Source of the DNA: Paenibacillus amylolyticus
GTDB taxonomy: Bacteria; Bacillota; Bacilli; Paenibacillales; Paenibacillaceae
NCBI RefSeq assembly: GCF_029689945.1
Contig: NZ_CP121451.1
Span: 1,116,001-1,180,000, forward strand
Reading direction: 5' to 3'
DNA length: 64,000 bases
The notes below the pieces were generated by a model, which had not been told where the DNA came from, did no database searches, and saw only the letters and a program-made list of their open reading frames with translations. Within the stretch, counting starts at the first letter, position 1. Every line of letters starts with the position of its first letter. Shown here in pieces: positions 49,375-57,685 of the stretch. A program made the translations under genes and the position numbers.

Positions 49375-49779
49375 ATGAAAGAAGAAAAAGTTAATGACGT
49401 TTATTATGTGGGATACGAGGGACAACCGGAAATACTAATTTTATTTGAAAACTCTACGGAGAAAAATATTCTAAAAATGTGGAATGGATATTTTGAGACA
49501 TTATTGGATTTTATGTGCCAGTATGAGTCTACTGACAATGGTATTCTACAAGAATACTATGCCCATGAAGGTTGGTATGAGGAAAGTCCATGGGAAATAC
49601 AGGACCTAGATTCAGCTATTCATTTATTTAAATCCTTCAATGTAAGTAAAGTAACTGGTGAGCAAATAGAGAACGTTAAGAATATTGTTCCTACTCTCCC
49701 AGAAGTAGCACATCAGATATCAACATTTTTAGAATTAGCCAAAACGAACGGTAGTAGCGCGTATATTGAATACGACTGA
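49375..49779 (+). CDS. probable cognate immunity protein
   Basis: 134 aa, acidic and soluble, starting MKEEKVNDVYYVGYEGQPEIL, four bases after the toxin stop. Size, acidity and position fit an immunity protein that binds the toxin domain at 290-397 and protects the producer. The family is not recognised. A terminator at 49810 closes this toxin-immunity unit. Confidence 0.65.
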   Translation: MKEEKVNDVYYVGYEGQPEILILFENSTEKNILKMWNGYFETLLDFMCQYESTDNGILQEYYAHEGWYEESPWEIQDLDSAIHLFKSFNVSKVTGEQIENVKNIVPTLPEVAHQISTFLELAKTNGSSAYIEYD

Positions 49780-49809
49780 TTGAGATCATGGAACATAAAT
49801 TCAAACGAT

Positions 49810-49836
49810 AACGCAGCTGATAGGGCTGCGTTATTT
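49810..49836 (+). terminator. terminator after the first toxin-immunity unit
   Basis: AACGCAGC/GCTGCGTT stem with a 7-base loop followed by ATTTAG. Confidence 0.65.
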
Positions 49837-49897
49837 AGTCGTTACCTTTTAAGGAACTTTGAGTAGATTTAATAATCGATCGAGAGGGGAGAAAAAC

Positions 49898-50377
49898 ATG
49901 GGGCATCTACTAACCACAGCTATTGAACGTTTGTCATCTATTTCATTTGAGAATACCGAAAATAGTTCACTAGAATCGTCTCATGTTCTGGTTGAAGAAT
50001 ATCTTAGACGCGTTAATCAATTATTAAATGAGATGGATATTTCAATAGATCAATATCCCCTATTTAGTTTTGCTAAAATTCTTGGAAAAGACATTGATGA
50101 AAAAGTATATCGAGCCTGTTCCAAACTGGACACAATACAAAACCCCTATGTGAAGGTAATTTGCTGCGGTTATTTAGAAGTCTCCGAATTAGCAGATCAG
50201 GGAGTGGACGAAGCAATTCAATACCTCGACCTCTACGAACCAATGCTAAAACTCTTTGAACGAGGTTGGAGTTTCATCATAAGACAAGGTGAAATGGTTG
50301 TAGGTAGTTCAGCTTATCCTCTTAAGTATTGGAGACATTTAAACATTTCAGTGCAAGATATTAGCGACATCGAATAG
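49898..50377 (+). CDS. immunity-like protein, paralogue of the gene at 50799
   Basis: 159 aa, starting MGHLLTTAIERLSSISFE. GAGAGGGGAG precedes the ATG. It shares layout and motifs (YLRRVNQL, then DLYEPMLKLFERG, and a SAYPL end) with the protein at 50799, which has DLYEPLILLIERG and YAFPL. Soluble and helical. An orphan or alternate immunity gene is the best guess because it lies in a toxin-immunity row without its own toxin. Confidence 0.55.
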   Translation: MGHLLTTAIERLSSISFENTENSSLESSHVLVEEYLRRVNQLLNEMDISIDQYPLFSFAKILGKDIDEKVYRACSKLDTIQNPYVKVICCGYLEVSELADQGVDEAIQYLDLYEPMLKLFERGWSFIIRQGEMVVGSSAYPLKYWRHLNISVQDISDIE

Positions 50378-50404
50378 GATCATGTTGATCAAAGGGGGAG
50401 AATA

Positions 50405-50734
50405 TTGTCCGTAGGTCTATATAGATATAACGGTGATATAGAAGACCGGAATAGTGAGCTTACACTCAGTGAGAATATTGCTACTCAGAAATTTTATGAT
50501 GAGTACTGGGAGGCAGCAATACATGAATTAGGAATAATCCTGATTCGGGATGGATCTAAAATATATTTTCACCAATTAGAAGCTGCTGTGGTTGAGTTAA
50601 AACGATTAAGTGAGTGGGCAAAGGAACATTTAAACGGGAGTGAGTTAGATTATATGACAGGTAGAATTGAAAATTTACTAGATATATTGCCTAGCGCATT
50701 TATTAGTGAAAGTACAATTCTGTATATGTTCTGA
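50405..50734 (+). CDS. immunity-like small protein
   Basis: 109 aa, starting at TTG (MSVGLYRYNGDIEDRNSEL) with AAAGGGGGAG upstream. Acidic; helical second half (EAAVVELKRLSEWAKEHL). The gene lies 27 bases after the previous one. Not assigned to a named family. Confidence 0.5.
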   Translation: MSVGLYRYNGDIEDRNSELTLSENIATQKFYDEYWEAAIHELGIILIRDGSKIYFHQLEAAVVELKRLSEWAKEHLNGSELDYMTGRIENLLDILPSAFISESTILYMF

Positions 50735-50798
50735 GGGTGATAGCTTGATGTGGGAATTTATTAGAATTGAGTAGTTGTCTCTATAGGGGGAGGTATTA

Positions 50799-51296
50799 AT
50801 GAATCAATTATATAAAGGTATAGAAAGGATAAACAGCATCAATTGGAGTACTTCCGGTGGAACAGATGAGCCCTCAAACATGGCATTATTACAGGAGTAT
50901 ATTAGAAGAGCAGCAATCTTGACCACTACATACCATTTGAAAACATCGTATCCCTTCTTCAACGCTTCCCGTGCGTTCGGATATGAGGTTGATCTGGATA
51001 TAACTGAAAAATGTCCTCAGTTAAAGGAATTGAAAAACAATTTCCTAAAAGGAATGTGTGAATCATATTTGGAATGGCTGTTATTAGTTGATTCCGGGAA
51101 TGAAATTGCGCTGGAGTTTCATGATTTGTATGAACCTTTGATTCTTTTAATCGAAAGGGGAGGAACCATTAGAAGAAAGCATGGTGAGATTATTACAGGT
51201 GGTTATGCTTTTCCTCTAGCAAATGCCGAATACATGTCTAAACAGGCACCAATTGATATAAGTGATGAGGGACTGGAGGCCTGGTCGCACCAGTGA
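50799..51296 (+). CDS. immunity-like protein, paralogue of the gene at 49898
   Basis: 165 aa, starting MNQLYKGIERINSINWS after a GGGGGAGG site. Shared segments with the 49898 product (LLQEYIRRAA; DLYEPLILLIERGG; GGYAFPL) show the two arose by duplication and then diverged strongly. Probably immunity proteins for different toxin tips. Confidence 0.55.
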   Translation: MNQLYKGIERINSINWSTSGGTDEPSNMALLQEYIRRAAILTTTYHLKTSYPFFNASRAFGYEVDLDITEKCPQLKELKNNFLKGMCESYLEWLLLVDSGNEIALEFHDLYEPLILLIERGGTIRRKHGEIITGGYAFPLANAEYMSKQAPIDISDEGLEAWSHQ

Positions 51297-51356
51297 TTTC
51301 TTAGATAAGTCGTATAGCTCTAGCTCAAGCATTAAAAAGGTTAGAGGAGTGAGAGC

Positions 51357-51878
51357 ATGAATTTTGATATCGTAGAAATAAAGGACTACTATGACACGGA
51401 AATGTTTAATTATGACTATACTAAACTAAAAGCTTGGGGAGTAACTGAAGAGAATGCTCATTTTTTAATCGACATAGGAGTCCCAGAACAGTATGATGAT
51501 TTTTTCTTTTATGAATCTGAAGCTTTCCAAGTGAAAGTTATTGAAGGAGAGGAATATATTCAGATTGGTCACTTTGCAAGTTATGGTATGCGTGACTCGT
51601 ATGGTCTCTATCTAAAACAAGGGAGCGATATGTTTTTCACAACATCATCATTGGATAAATCCAACGTATATATACTCAATAAGAATTTGGGAACCTTCTT
51701 TTTGTTTCATCTAATTAGAAATGAACTGGCAACTAAAATGAGACTGGAAGGTACATATACCTCAGATGAGTATGCTAGAGCACTTCGTGGTTATTTTGAG
51801 AAGATTGATCCGATAGCAATGAATAATGTCGAAGCTTACTGGTCACATATGCTGGAAGACTACGAAACTGGGTTGTAA
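51357..51878 (+). CDS. SUKH-4-like immunity protein
   Basis: 173 aa. LKAWGVTEENAHFLIDIGVPEQYDDFFF followed by EYIQIGHFASYGM…YGLYLKQGSD and VYILNKNLGTFFLF (in separate stretches) is the alternating pattern of SUKH-4 immunity proteins, which neutralise diverse nuclease toxins. AGGAGTGAGAGC precedes the ATG. It closes the immunity row; a terminator follows at 51979. Confidence 0.65.
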   Translation: MNFDIVEIKDYYDTEMFNYDYTKLKAWGVTEENAHFLIDIGVPEQYDDFFFYESEAFQVKVIEGEEYIQIGHFASYGMRDSYGLYLKQGSDMFFTTSSLDKSNVYILNKNLGTFFLFHLIRNELATKMRLEGTYTSDEYARALRGYFEKIDPIAMNNVEAYWSHMLEDYETGL

Positions 51879-51991
51879 CTCTTCGAGAAAATCTTGCATG
51901 GTATCACCTGTAAACAGTCCCGGATCGCAAAGGAAATAAACCATAATAAAGTCCTCATATGTAACAAAAAACATGCAGAATCCGCTCTCAT
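51848..51991 (-). pseudogene. possible remnant of an unknown gene
   Basis: In the minus frame, FVTYEDFIMVYFLCDPGLFTG and then DTMQDFLEEL read like a natural protein. There is no start, and the frame overlaps the SUKH gene's 3' end. It may be the 3' end of a decayed gene. Confidence 0.2.
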
Positions 51992-52009
51992 CCGAGAGTC
52001 GGATTTTTC
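51979..52009 (+). terminator. terminator after the immunity row
   Basis: AATCCGCTCTC/GAGAGTCGGATT stem with a 4-base loop followed by TTTT. Confidence 0.75.
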
Positions 52010-52032
52010 TCGTTTCACTACCAACATAACTC

Positions 52033-52061
52033 TTGTCAAAACGTAATCATTACGATATGAT
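52033..52061 (+). promoter_or_regulatory. sigma-A promoter with a Zur box in its spacer
   Basis: TTGTCA (52033-52038), a 17-base spacer and TATGAT (52056-52061). The spacer contains CGTAATCATTACG (52042-52054), matching the core of the Bacillus Zur operator TCGTAATNATTACGA. Zinc repression of the ABC operon is expected. Confidence 0.8.
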
Positions 52062-52078
52062 AATACTCATTGTTTAGA

Positions 52079-52093
52079 TCATAATAATTACGA
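52079..52093. promoter_or_regulatory. second Zur-like box
   Basis: TCATAATAATTACGA differs from the Zur core consensus at one position. It lies 22 bases before the TTG start of the binding protein, a site for transcription blocking. Confidence 0.65.
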
Positions 52094-52114
52094 TTAAGAG
52101 AGAGGGGCATTACC

Positions 52115-53665
52115 TTGAATAAAAAGACGCCACTGCTAGCGCTGGTCTCCTTGGCCTTGAGCGCTGGACTGTTGAGCGCCTGCGGATCATCTGAATCCAG
52201 TCCCGCTGCGCAACCATCCACCGATAATAAAAATGTTCACTTCCTATACAACTTCTCCACCAGCTCGCTAGATCCGCATGTGGATTCAAGCTATGTACCG
52301 CTGCGCGCGGGCATTACAGAGACTTTGGTGCGTCTCGATGAAGAGAATCTGACGGTTGCTCCATGGCTCGCCGAGAGCTGGGAGAGTGAAGACGGACAGC
52401 ATTGGACGATCGATCTGCGAGATGATGTGACCTTCCAGAACGGCAAGCCGATGACAGGTGAATCCGTTAAGGCATCGCTTGAGCGGGCGCTGGAAGAGAA
52501 TGTAGCCATCCAGAACGCACTGAAGATCGATACAATTGAAGCCGAGGGCGACAAGCTGGAGATCACCACAACGCAGCCGTTCCCGGAATTCGCTTCAGAA
52601 CTGGTGAACCCCAACACGGCGATTATCGACGTGAGTGTGCCGGACGTTGTGAACAAGCCTATTGGTACGGGCCCGTTCAAGCTGACTTCTTTTACCCCAG
52701 GCAGCAAGCTGGAATTGGATCGATATGATGAATACTGGGACGGGGCATCGCCACTGGATTCCATCACGTTCTCATTTAATGAAGATGCCAACGCTCGCAC
52801 ACTAGCGCTCAAATCTGGGCAGGTCGATATCGTATACCGTCCAGAGGTCGAGAGTCTCGAATCGCTCAAAGCGATAGACGGCATGAAGGTGGAGTCTACA
52901 TCGACGTTCCGCGTGCATCAGCTGACCATGAATATGCAGCGGGAAAGCATGAAGGACCTCAATGTTCGTCGTGCGCTGGATGCGCTGATTGACCGTCAGG
53001 GTATCGTGGACACAATCCTGCTTGGTTACGGTGAAGCAGCCATCGGCCCGTTCCTGCCATCGTTGCCGTTCGCACCAACCTATACAGATACAACAACGGA
53101 ATCTGGAGCTGATGTGGCTGTAAAATATCTTGGTGAAGCAGGGTACACGCAGCAAAACGGCGTGATGACCAAGGATGGCAAACCGTTGCAGTTGACGCTG
53201 CTGACGTATTCGGCTCGTGCCGATCTGCCATTGATTGCCCAAGTGTTCCAATCGGATGCGAAGAAGATCGGGATCGACGTGCAGATTCGCCAGATCGACA
53301 CACCGGAAGATTACATGGCGTCCAACCGCGACTGGGATATTGCAACGTACAGTAATTTGACAGCGCCTCGTGGGGATGCCGGTTATTACCTGAATGCGAC
53401 GTACCATCCGAAGGGTGCGCTTAATTTCAGTGGATCGGAAGATCCGGAGCTGACCAAGATCATCGACGAACTTAATCTCACGGTTGCACCGGAGAAACGC
53501 GCAGAGCTTGCCGAGAAGGCAGCCAACTACGTGCATGACAATGTGCTGAATTCATTCGTGCTGCATCCGGGCACGATCGTGGCCTACAACGGCAAGAAGA
53601 TCAAAAATTGGGTTACCACCCGCAGTGAATATTACATGATTACCAATAAGCTGGACGTGATGTAA
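52115..53665 (+). CDS. ABC transporter substrate-binding lipoprotein, nickel/peptide (SBP family 5) type
   Basis: 516-aa exported lipoprotein. The signal and lipobox LLSAC are followed by an SBP_bac_5 domain (LVRLDEENLTVAPWLAESW; GTGPFKLTSFTPGSKLELD; MNMQRESMKDLNVRRALD). This family binds oligopeptides, nickel chelates or opine-type metallophores. Two Zur-like boxes in front point to zinc, perhaps as a metal-chelate complex; no metallophore synthesis genes are in the window. It starts at TTG 52115 with GAGAGAGGGG. The stop overlaps the permease ATG (TAATG). Confidence 0.87.
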   Translation: MNKKTPLLALVSLALSAGLLSACGSSESSPAAQPSTDNKNVHFLYNFSTSSLDPHVDSSYVPLRAGITETLVRLDEENLTVAPWLAESWESEDGQHWTIDLRDDVTFQNGKPMTGESVKASLERALEENVAIQNALKIDTIEAEGDKLEITTTQPFPEFASELVNPNTAIIDVSVPDVVNKPIGTGPFKLTSFTPGSKLELDRYDEYWDGASPLDSITFSFNEDANARTLALKSGQVDIVYRPEVESLESLKAIDGMKVESTSTFRVHQLTMNMQRESMKDLNVRRALDALIDRQGIVDTILLGYGEAAIGPFLPSLPFAPTYTDTTTESGADVAVKYLGEAGYTQQNGVMTKDGKPLQLTLLTYSARADLPLIAQVFQSDAKKIGIDVQIRQIDTPEDYMASNRDWDIATYSNLTAPRGDAGYYLNATYHPKGALNFSGSEDPELTKIIDELNLTVAPEKRAELAEKAANYVHDNVLNSFVLHPGTIVAYNGKKIKNWVTTRSEYYMITNKLDVM

Positions 53666-54612
53666 TGTTTCGCATTTTGCTTCGAAAGTTCCTGGAGGTA
53701 TTTATCTTTCTGCTGTTCATTATGTTTGTGAGTTTCCTGTTCATTCGTCTGGCTCCGGGCGACCCGGTGCTGACGATATTGAATGTAGACGAACTGTCTG
53801 TCAGTCAGGAGCAGGTTGAAGCTGTACGCGAGGAGATGGGCTTCAACGATTCGCTTCCTGTGCAGTTTGGCAACTGGTTGCTCGATTTCGTTCGGCTCGA
53901 CTTCGGTGTATCGTATTCGACTGGCCAGCCCGTCATGCAGACCCTGATGCGTGCGCTGCCCGCCACGGCTGAGCTGACGATTGGTGCACTGTTGGTCATG
54001 CTCGTGATCGCGATCCCGCTCGGCTCGCTATCAGCGCTTCATCGTGGCAGTTGGATTGACCGTGGAAGTCGGATGCTATCCATAGTGGGTGCGGCGGTGC
54101 CGAGCTTCTGGCTGGGTCTGATTCTGATCGACATGTTCGGCGTTCGCTTCGGCAATCTGCCGACCATGGGCCGGGATGGATTCACCTCACTTATTCTGCC
54201 ATCTCTGACGCTGGGACTTGCCATCTCCAGCGTTTATGTGCGTCTTTTGCGTTCCAGTTTGTTGGATTCACTCAGTCAGGAGTTCGTTCGGTCCGCTCGA
54301 GCAAGAGGGTTATCCGAAGGCCGGATCTTCATGCTTCATGCGTTTCGCCATAGTCTGCCTCCTGTCATTACGGTATTTGGCGTAAGTCTCGGCAGCCTGA
54401 TTGGCGGAGTTGTCGTGATTGAAGTATTGTTCGCTTATCCGGGGATCGGCAAGCTTGTCGTTGATGCCATCCGCCAGCGTGATTATCCACTGATTCAGGG
54501 TTACATCCTGATCATGGCTATCGTGGTATTCCTCGTGAATACGGCGGTTGATCTATCTTATCGTTATTTGAATCCTGAAATGAAACTGAAGGAAAAGGAG
54601 GCCCACCGATGA
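53665..54612 (+). CDS. ABC transporter permease (NikB/DppB type)
   Basis: 315 aa, six membrane helices. MFRILLRKFLEVFIFLLF begins helix 1. The cytoplasmic EAA loop is LLDSLSQEFVRSARARGLSEGRI. The FGVSYSTGQPVMQTL stretch after helix 1 is typical of this family. It overlaps the next permease by 4 bases. Confidence 0.92.
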   Translation: MFRILLRKFLEVFIFLLFIMFVSFLFIRLAPGDPVLTILNVDELSVSQEQVEAVREEMGFNDSLPVQFGNWLLDFVRLDFGVSYSTGQPVMQTLMRALPATAELTIGALLVMLVIAIPLGSLSALHRGSWIDRGSRMLSIVGAAVPSFWLGLILIDMFGVRFGNLPTMGRDGFTSLILPSLTLGLAISSVYVRLLRSSLLDSLSQEFVRSARARGLSEGRIFMLHAFRHSLPPVITVFGVSLGSLIGGVVVIEVLFAYPGIGKLVVDAIRQRDYPLIQGYILIMAIVVFLVNTAVDLSYRYLNPEMKLKEKEAHR

Positions 54613-55463
54613 AAACCATACCCCTGCCCATTCCGACGACAAAATCTAAAAAACATAGCTGGCAGGCGATCATTGGTCTGCTGTTTGCACTGCTGGTCAT
54701 CGCGGCCTCCTTATATGCCTTTTTATACTTGAAGCATGATCATACGTTAACCGACTTGCGTGGACGATTGCAGGGCGCAAGTGCTCTCCATCCGTTGGGT
54801 ACCGATCATCTGGGCCGCGATGTGCTGACACGTCTCCTGCTTGGGGGTGGTCATACGCTGGGTTATAGTTTGTTGGCACTCGGTGCTGCCCTGCTGATTG
54901 GCATTCCATTTGGACTGATCGCAGGATACAAACGTGGCTGGGTTGATAAGCTGTTCATGCGGATCGCGGATGCCTTTCTTGCTTTTCCGGATACCATTGT
55001 CGCCATTGTTCTCAGTGGCCTGCTTGGCGCTGGAATCGGCAATCTGGTATTGGCGATTGTGATTGTAAAATGGGTTAGCTATGCGCGGCTCGTTCGGAGC
55101 ACCGTCCTATCGGAGTCCCAAAAGGATTACATTCGCATCGCCCGGACCAACGGACTATCCGACGGTCGCATCATGAGAAAACATCTGCTTCCACATATCG
55201 CAGGGCATGTGCTCGTGCTTGCCAGTCTTGATCTGGGCAAAATCATCCTGCTCATCTCATCATTATCCTACATCGGCCTTGGCGCACAACCGCCAACACC
55301 TGAATGGGGAGCGATGCTGAATGACTCACGGCCTTACTTCCAGTCTCGGCCGGAGCTGATGATCTACCCGGGTCTCGCTATTGTCTCGGTGGTCCTGCTT
55401 GCCAACATGCTGGGCGACTATCTGCGAGACCGCTTTGATGTGAAAAAGGAGGTGCAGCCATGA
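54609..55463 (+). CDS. ABC transporter permease (NikC/DppC type)
   Basis: 284 aa, six helices with the N-terminal OppC-type cytoplasmic stretch. HPLGTDHLGRDVLTRLLLGG is the family signature and SESQKDYIRIARTNGLSDGRI the EAA loop. AAGGAGG precedes the ATG. It overlaps the following ATPase gene by 4 bases, giving coupled translation. Confidence 0.92.
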   Translation: MKTIPLPIPTTKSKKHSWQAIIGLLFALLVIAASLYAFLYLKHDHTLTDLRGRLQGASALHPLGTDHLGRDVLTRLLLGGGHTLGYSLLALGAALLIGIPFGLIAGYKRGWVDKLFMRIADAFLAFPDTIVAIVLSGLLGAGIGNLVLAIVIVKWVSYARLVRSTVLSESQKDYIRIARTNGLSDGRIMRKHLLPHIAGHVLVLASLDLGKIILLISSLSYIGLGAQPPTPEWGAMLNDSRPYFQSRPELMIYPGLAIVSVVLLANMLGDYLRDRFDVKKEVQP

Positions 55464-56261
55464 TTCTCTCCATTGAGGAACTGAGCATCTCTAGCCGGGA
55501 TCGGACTATTGTAGATCGAGTCTCTCTGGCTGTTCGCGAAGGTGAGTTCATGGCACTCGTTGGACAGAGCGGTAGTGGCAAAAGCTTGCTCTCGCAAGCC
55601 ATTGGTCGTCTGCCTGCCGCCCAACCTGCATGCGTCGGGGCGAGTCATGTTCGAGGGCAGCAACCTACTTGAACGGAAGCCAAAGGAGATGCGAGCCCTG
55701 CGGGGAAGCCGCATCTCATATATTTTTCAAGACTATCAGGGAGCGTTTACGCCGTTTCGCAGCATTGGTGGGCACTTCGATGAATACCAGAAGGTTCATG
55801 GGGAGAAGTCTTCTGCCATCCGCAAGAAACGAGCGGAGGAAGCGCTGGAATCGGTTGGACTTGGTGCGGAATTATTACGCCGATATCCGTTTCAATTGAG
55901 CGGTGGACAGCTTCAGCGGGCCTCCATTGCTACCTCGCTGATGCTGTCTCCTCGTCTGCTGATCGCTGACGAAGCGACAACGGCACTGGACAGTGTGTCC
56001 GGGCATCGCGTGTTGGAGCTGCTGGCACGCAAACAAGCGGAGACGGGCTGTGCGATTCTGTTTATCACGCACGACTGGCGCCATGTACGCCGCTATGCCA
56101 GCCGCTTGGCTGTTATGAAGGAAGGTCAGATTGTCGAATCGGGCGGCAAGCATCGCATTCTTGACCATCCCCAGCATGAATACACACGGCAACTGATCGA
56201 CGCGGCTCCCGTTCTGAGTCGCTCGCTGAAGTCGGGATTGAAGGAGGTGGGAACAGAATGA
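55460..56261 (+). CDS. ABC transporter ATP-binding protein (NikD type, frameshifted)
   Basis: About 266 aa. Walker A LVGQSGSGKSLLSQAIGRL is in the first frame (to 55672). An extra base near 55611-55616 shifts into LPPNLHASGRVMFEGSNL and the rest: SGGQLQRASIATSL signature, LLIADEATTALD Walker B, FITHDWRHVRR H-loop. It ends by overlapping the next ATPase by 4 bases. Because operon genes on both sides are intact in design, a sequence error is more likely than inactivation. Confidence 0.85.
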
Positions 56262-57276
56262 AGACGACTGCATATGAAGAACACCATGGACTCGTACAGT
56301 CCGAAGAGTCTGGTGTGCGAAGCCCCAACTTTACTAAGGACGTAAACCATGCAGAGATAGACCATGCAGACAGAAACAATGTGGTCATAGATACTGCAAG
56401 TACAGATCGGGCTGTCATTCATGCTACAGATACAGATACAGATCATGCGGATACACATAGCGTTATAGATACCGCCGTTGCAAAAACTACTTCCTCGCCC
56501 AGCATCCTAAATCAACCAGTGCTTCAGGTGGAACATCTCAGCCGAACGTATGCAGGTGCAGACCGTCCAGCTGTGAATGATATTTCATTCACCCTTAACC
56601 GCGGCGAGTGCCTTGGTCTGGTTGGCGAGAGCGGCTGCGGCAAGAGTACGCTCGCCCGCTGTCTGCTGCGGATTGAAGATGCAGATACAGGCTCAATTTC
56701 ACTGGGGGACAGGATATCGTGCGGCTGAGCGGCCGACGGTTGCGATTTCATCGGCGGAAGATGCAGATTGTATTCCAGAATCCGATGGCTGCACTGAATC
56801 CGAAGCTCAAGATTGCCGATTCACTAATTGATCCGTATGAACAGCTTGGACGGAACGCCGAGCTGTCCCACTTTACCTATACGTCCAAGGATGCTTACGT
56901 CCAAAAGTTGCTTGAAGCGGTCGAGCTTCCAAGCGATATAGCGGGACGCTACCCCCATGAACTAAGTGGTGGACAGCGTCAGCGTGTAACGATTGCGCGT
57001 GCCATCGGGATTGAACCGGACGTTGTCGTTCTGGATGAACCGACGGCCAGCCTGGACGTAATCTCGCAAGGTGCCGTTCTGCAGTTGCTCACCGATCTGC
57101 GGATATCGCTTGGTCTGTCATACGTGTTCATCTCGCATGATCTGGCTGCGGTACATCGCATGAGCCAGCGCATCATCGTCATGCGGGAAGGTCAGATTGT
57201 TGATCGCTTTGGCTCAGATGCGTTGTTCGCTGAAGAACGCCATCCATATACAAAGGAACTAATTTCTATTTTCTGA
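56258..57276 (+). CDS. ABC transporter ATP-binding protein (NikE type) with His/Asp-rich N-terminal extension (frameshifted)
   Basis: About 339 aa. The ATPase core begins near residue 86 (PVLQVEHLSRTYAGADRPA). Walker A LVGESGCGKSTLA; Q-loop IVFQNPMAALNPK; signature LSGGQRQRVTIARA; Walker B VVVLDEPTASLD. The G5 run at 56704-56708 lacks one G; with it, SLGGQDIVRLSGR reads through. The first ~85 residues are extra to the family and carry seven His and about ten Asp (for example IDHADRNN and HATDTDTDHADTH), with a short CAGATA-type DNA repeat. Metal binding or sensing is possible but unproven. Confidence 0.85.
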
Positions 57277-57321
57277 GTACTCCCGGAAACGCCGGGGGTG
57301 GTAAGGGTTAATCTTAAATAT

Positions 57322-57357
57322 AAAGCCGCCATGCGAAGCGATTCGTAAGCGGCTTTT
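57322..57357 (+). terminator. terminator of the Zur-boxed ABC operon
   Basis: AAAGCCGC/GCGGCTTTT stem. The rest of the gap to 57685 has no gene; it contains a possible cre site. Confidence 0.7.
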
Positions 57358-57635
57358 GGTGCATCCATTTTCACGAGTTAAGTAAGGCTATACAACATTT
57401 GATATGCCAAGTCCCACTAAAACCGGGCTCCTTTCTTTGTTTTGAACAAATATATCTTTCAGGCCTATAACCGGGCTAACGTTCCGATGTAAACTAGCGT
57501 ATACTGATGGAATAGCAAATATCTTGAAATTGCATATTTAAATTGCTCTATATTATTGATACACTAGATCCAGGTTATATTCATTCAGAGAAGGTGCGAT
57601 CCCGTTCAAGAATGGGTTTGCTGCAAATGCCAAAT

Positions 57636-57649
57636 CGATAACGCTTACA
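57636..57649. promoter_or_regulatory. possible cre site upstream of mqo
   Basis: On the minus strand TGTAAGCGTTATCG matches 13 of 14 positions of the CcpA consensus, failing at the last base. It is 36 bases before the ATG. Confidence 0.35.
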
Positions 57650-57685
57650 TCCTTTTGGCAAATATAGGATATAAGGACGGTAGAC

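Noticed and set aside
52802..53536. 244-codon minus-strand frame
   Set aside because: Antisense shadow of the substrate-binding protein; composition is unlike a natural protein.
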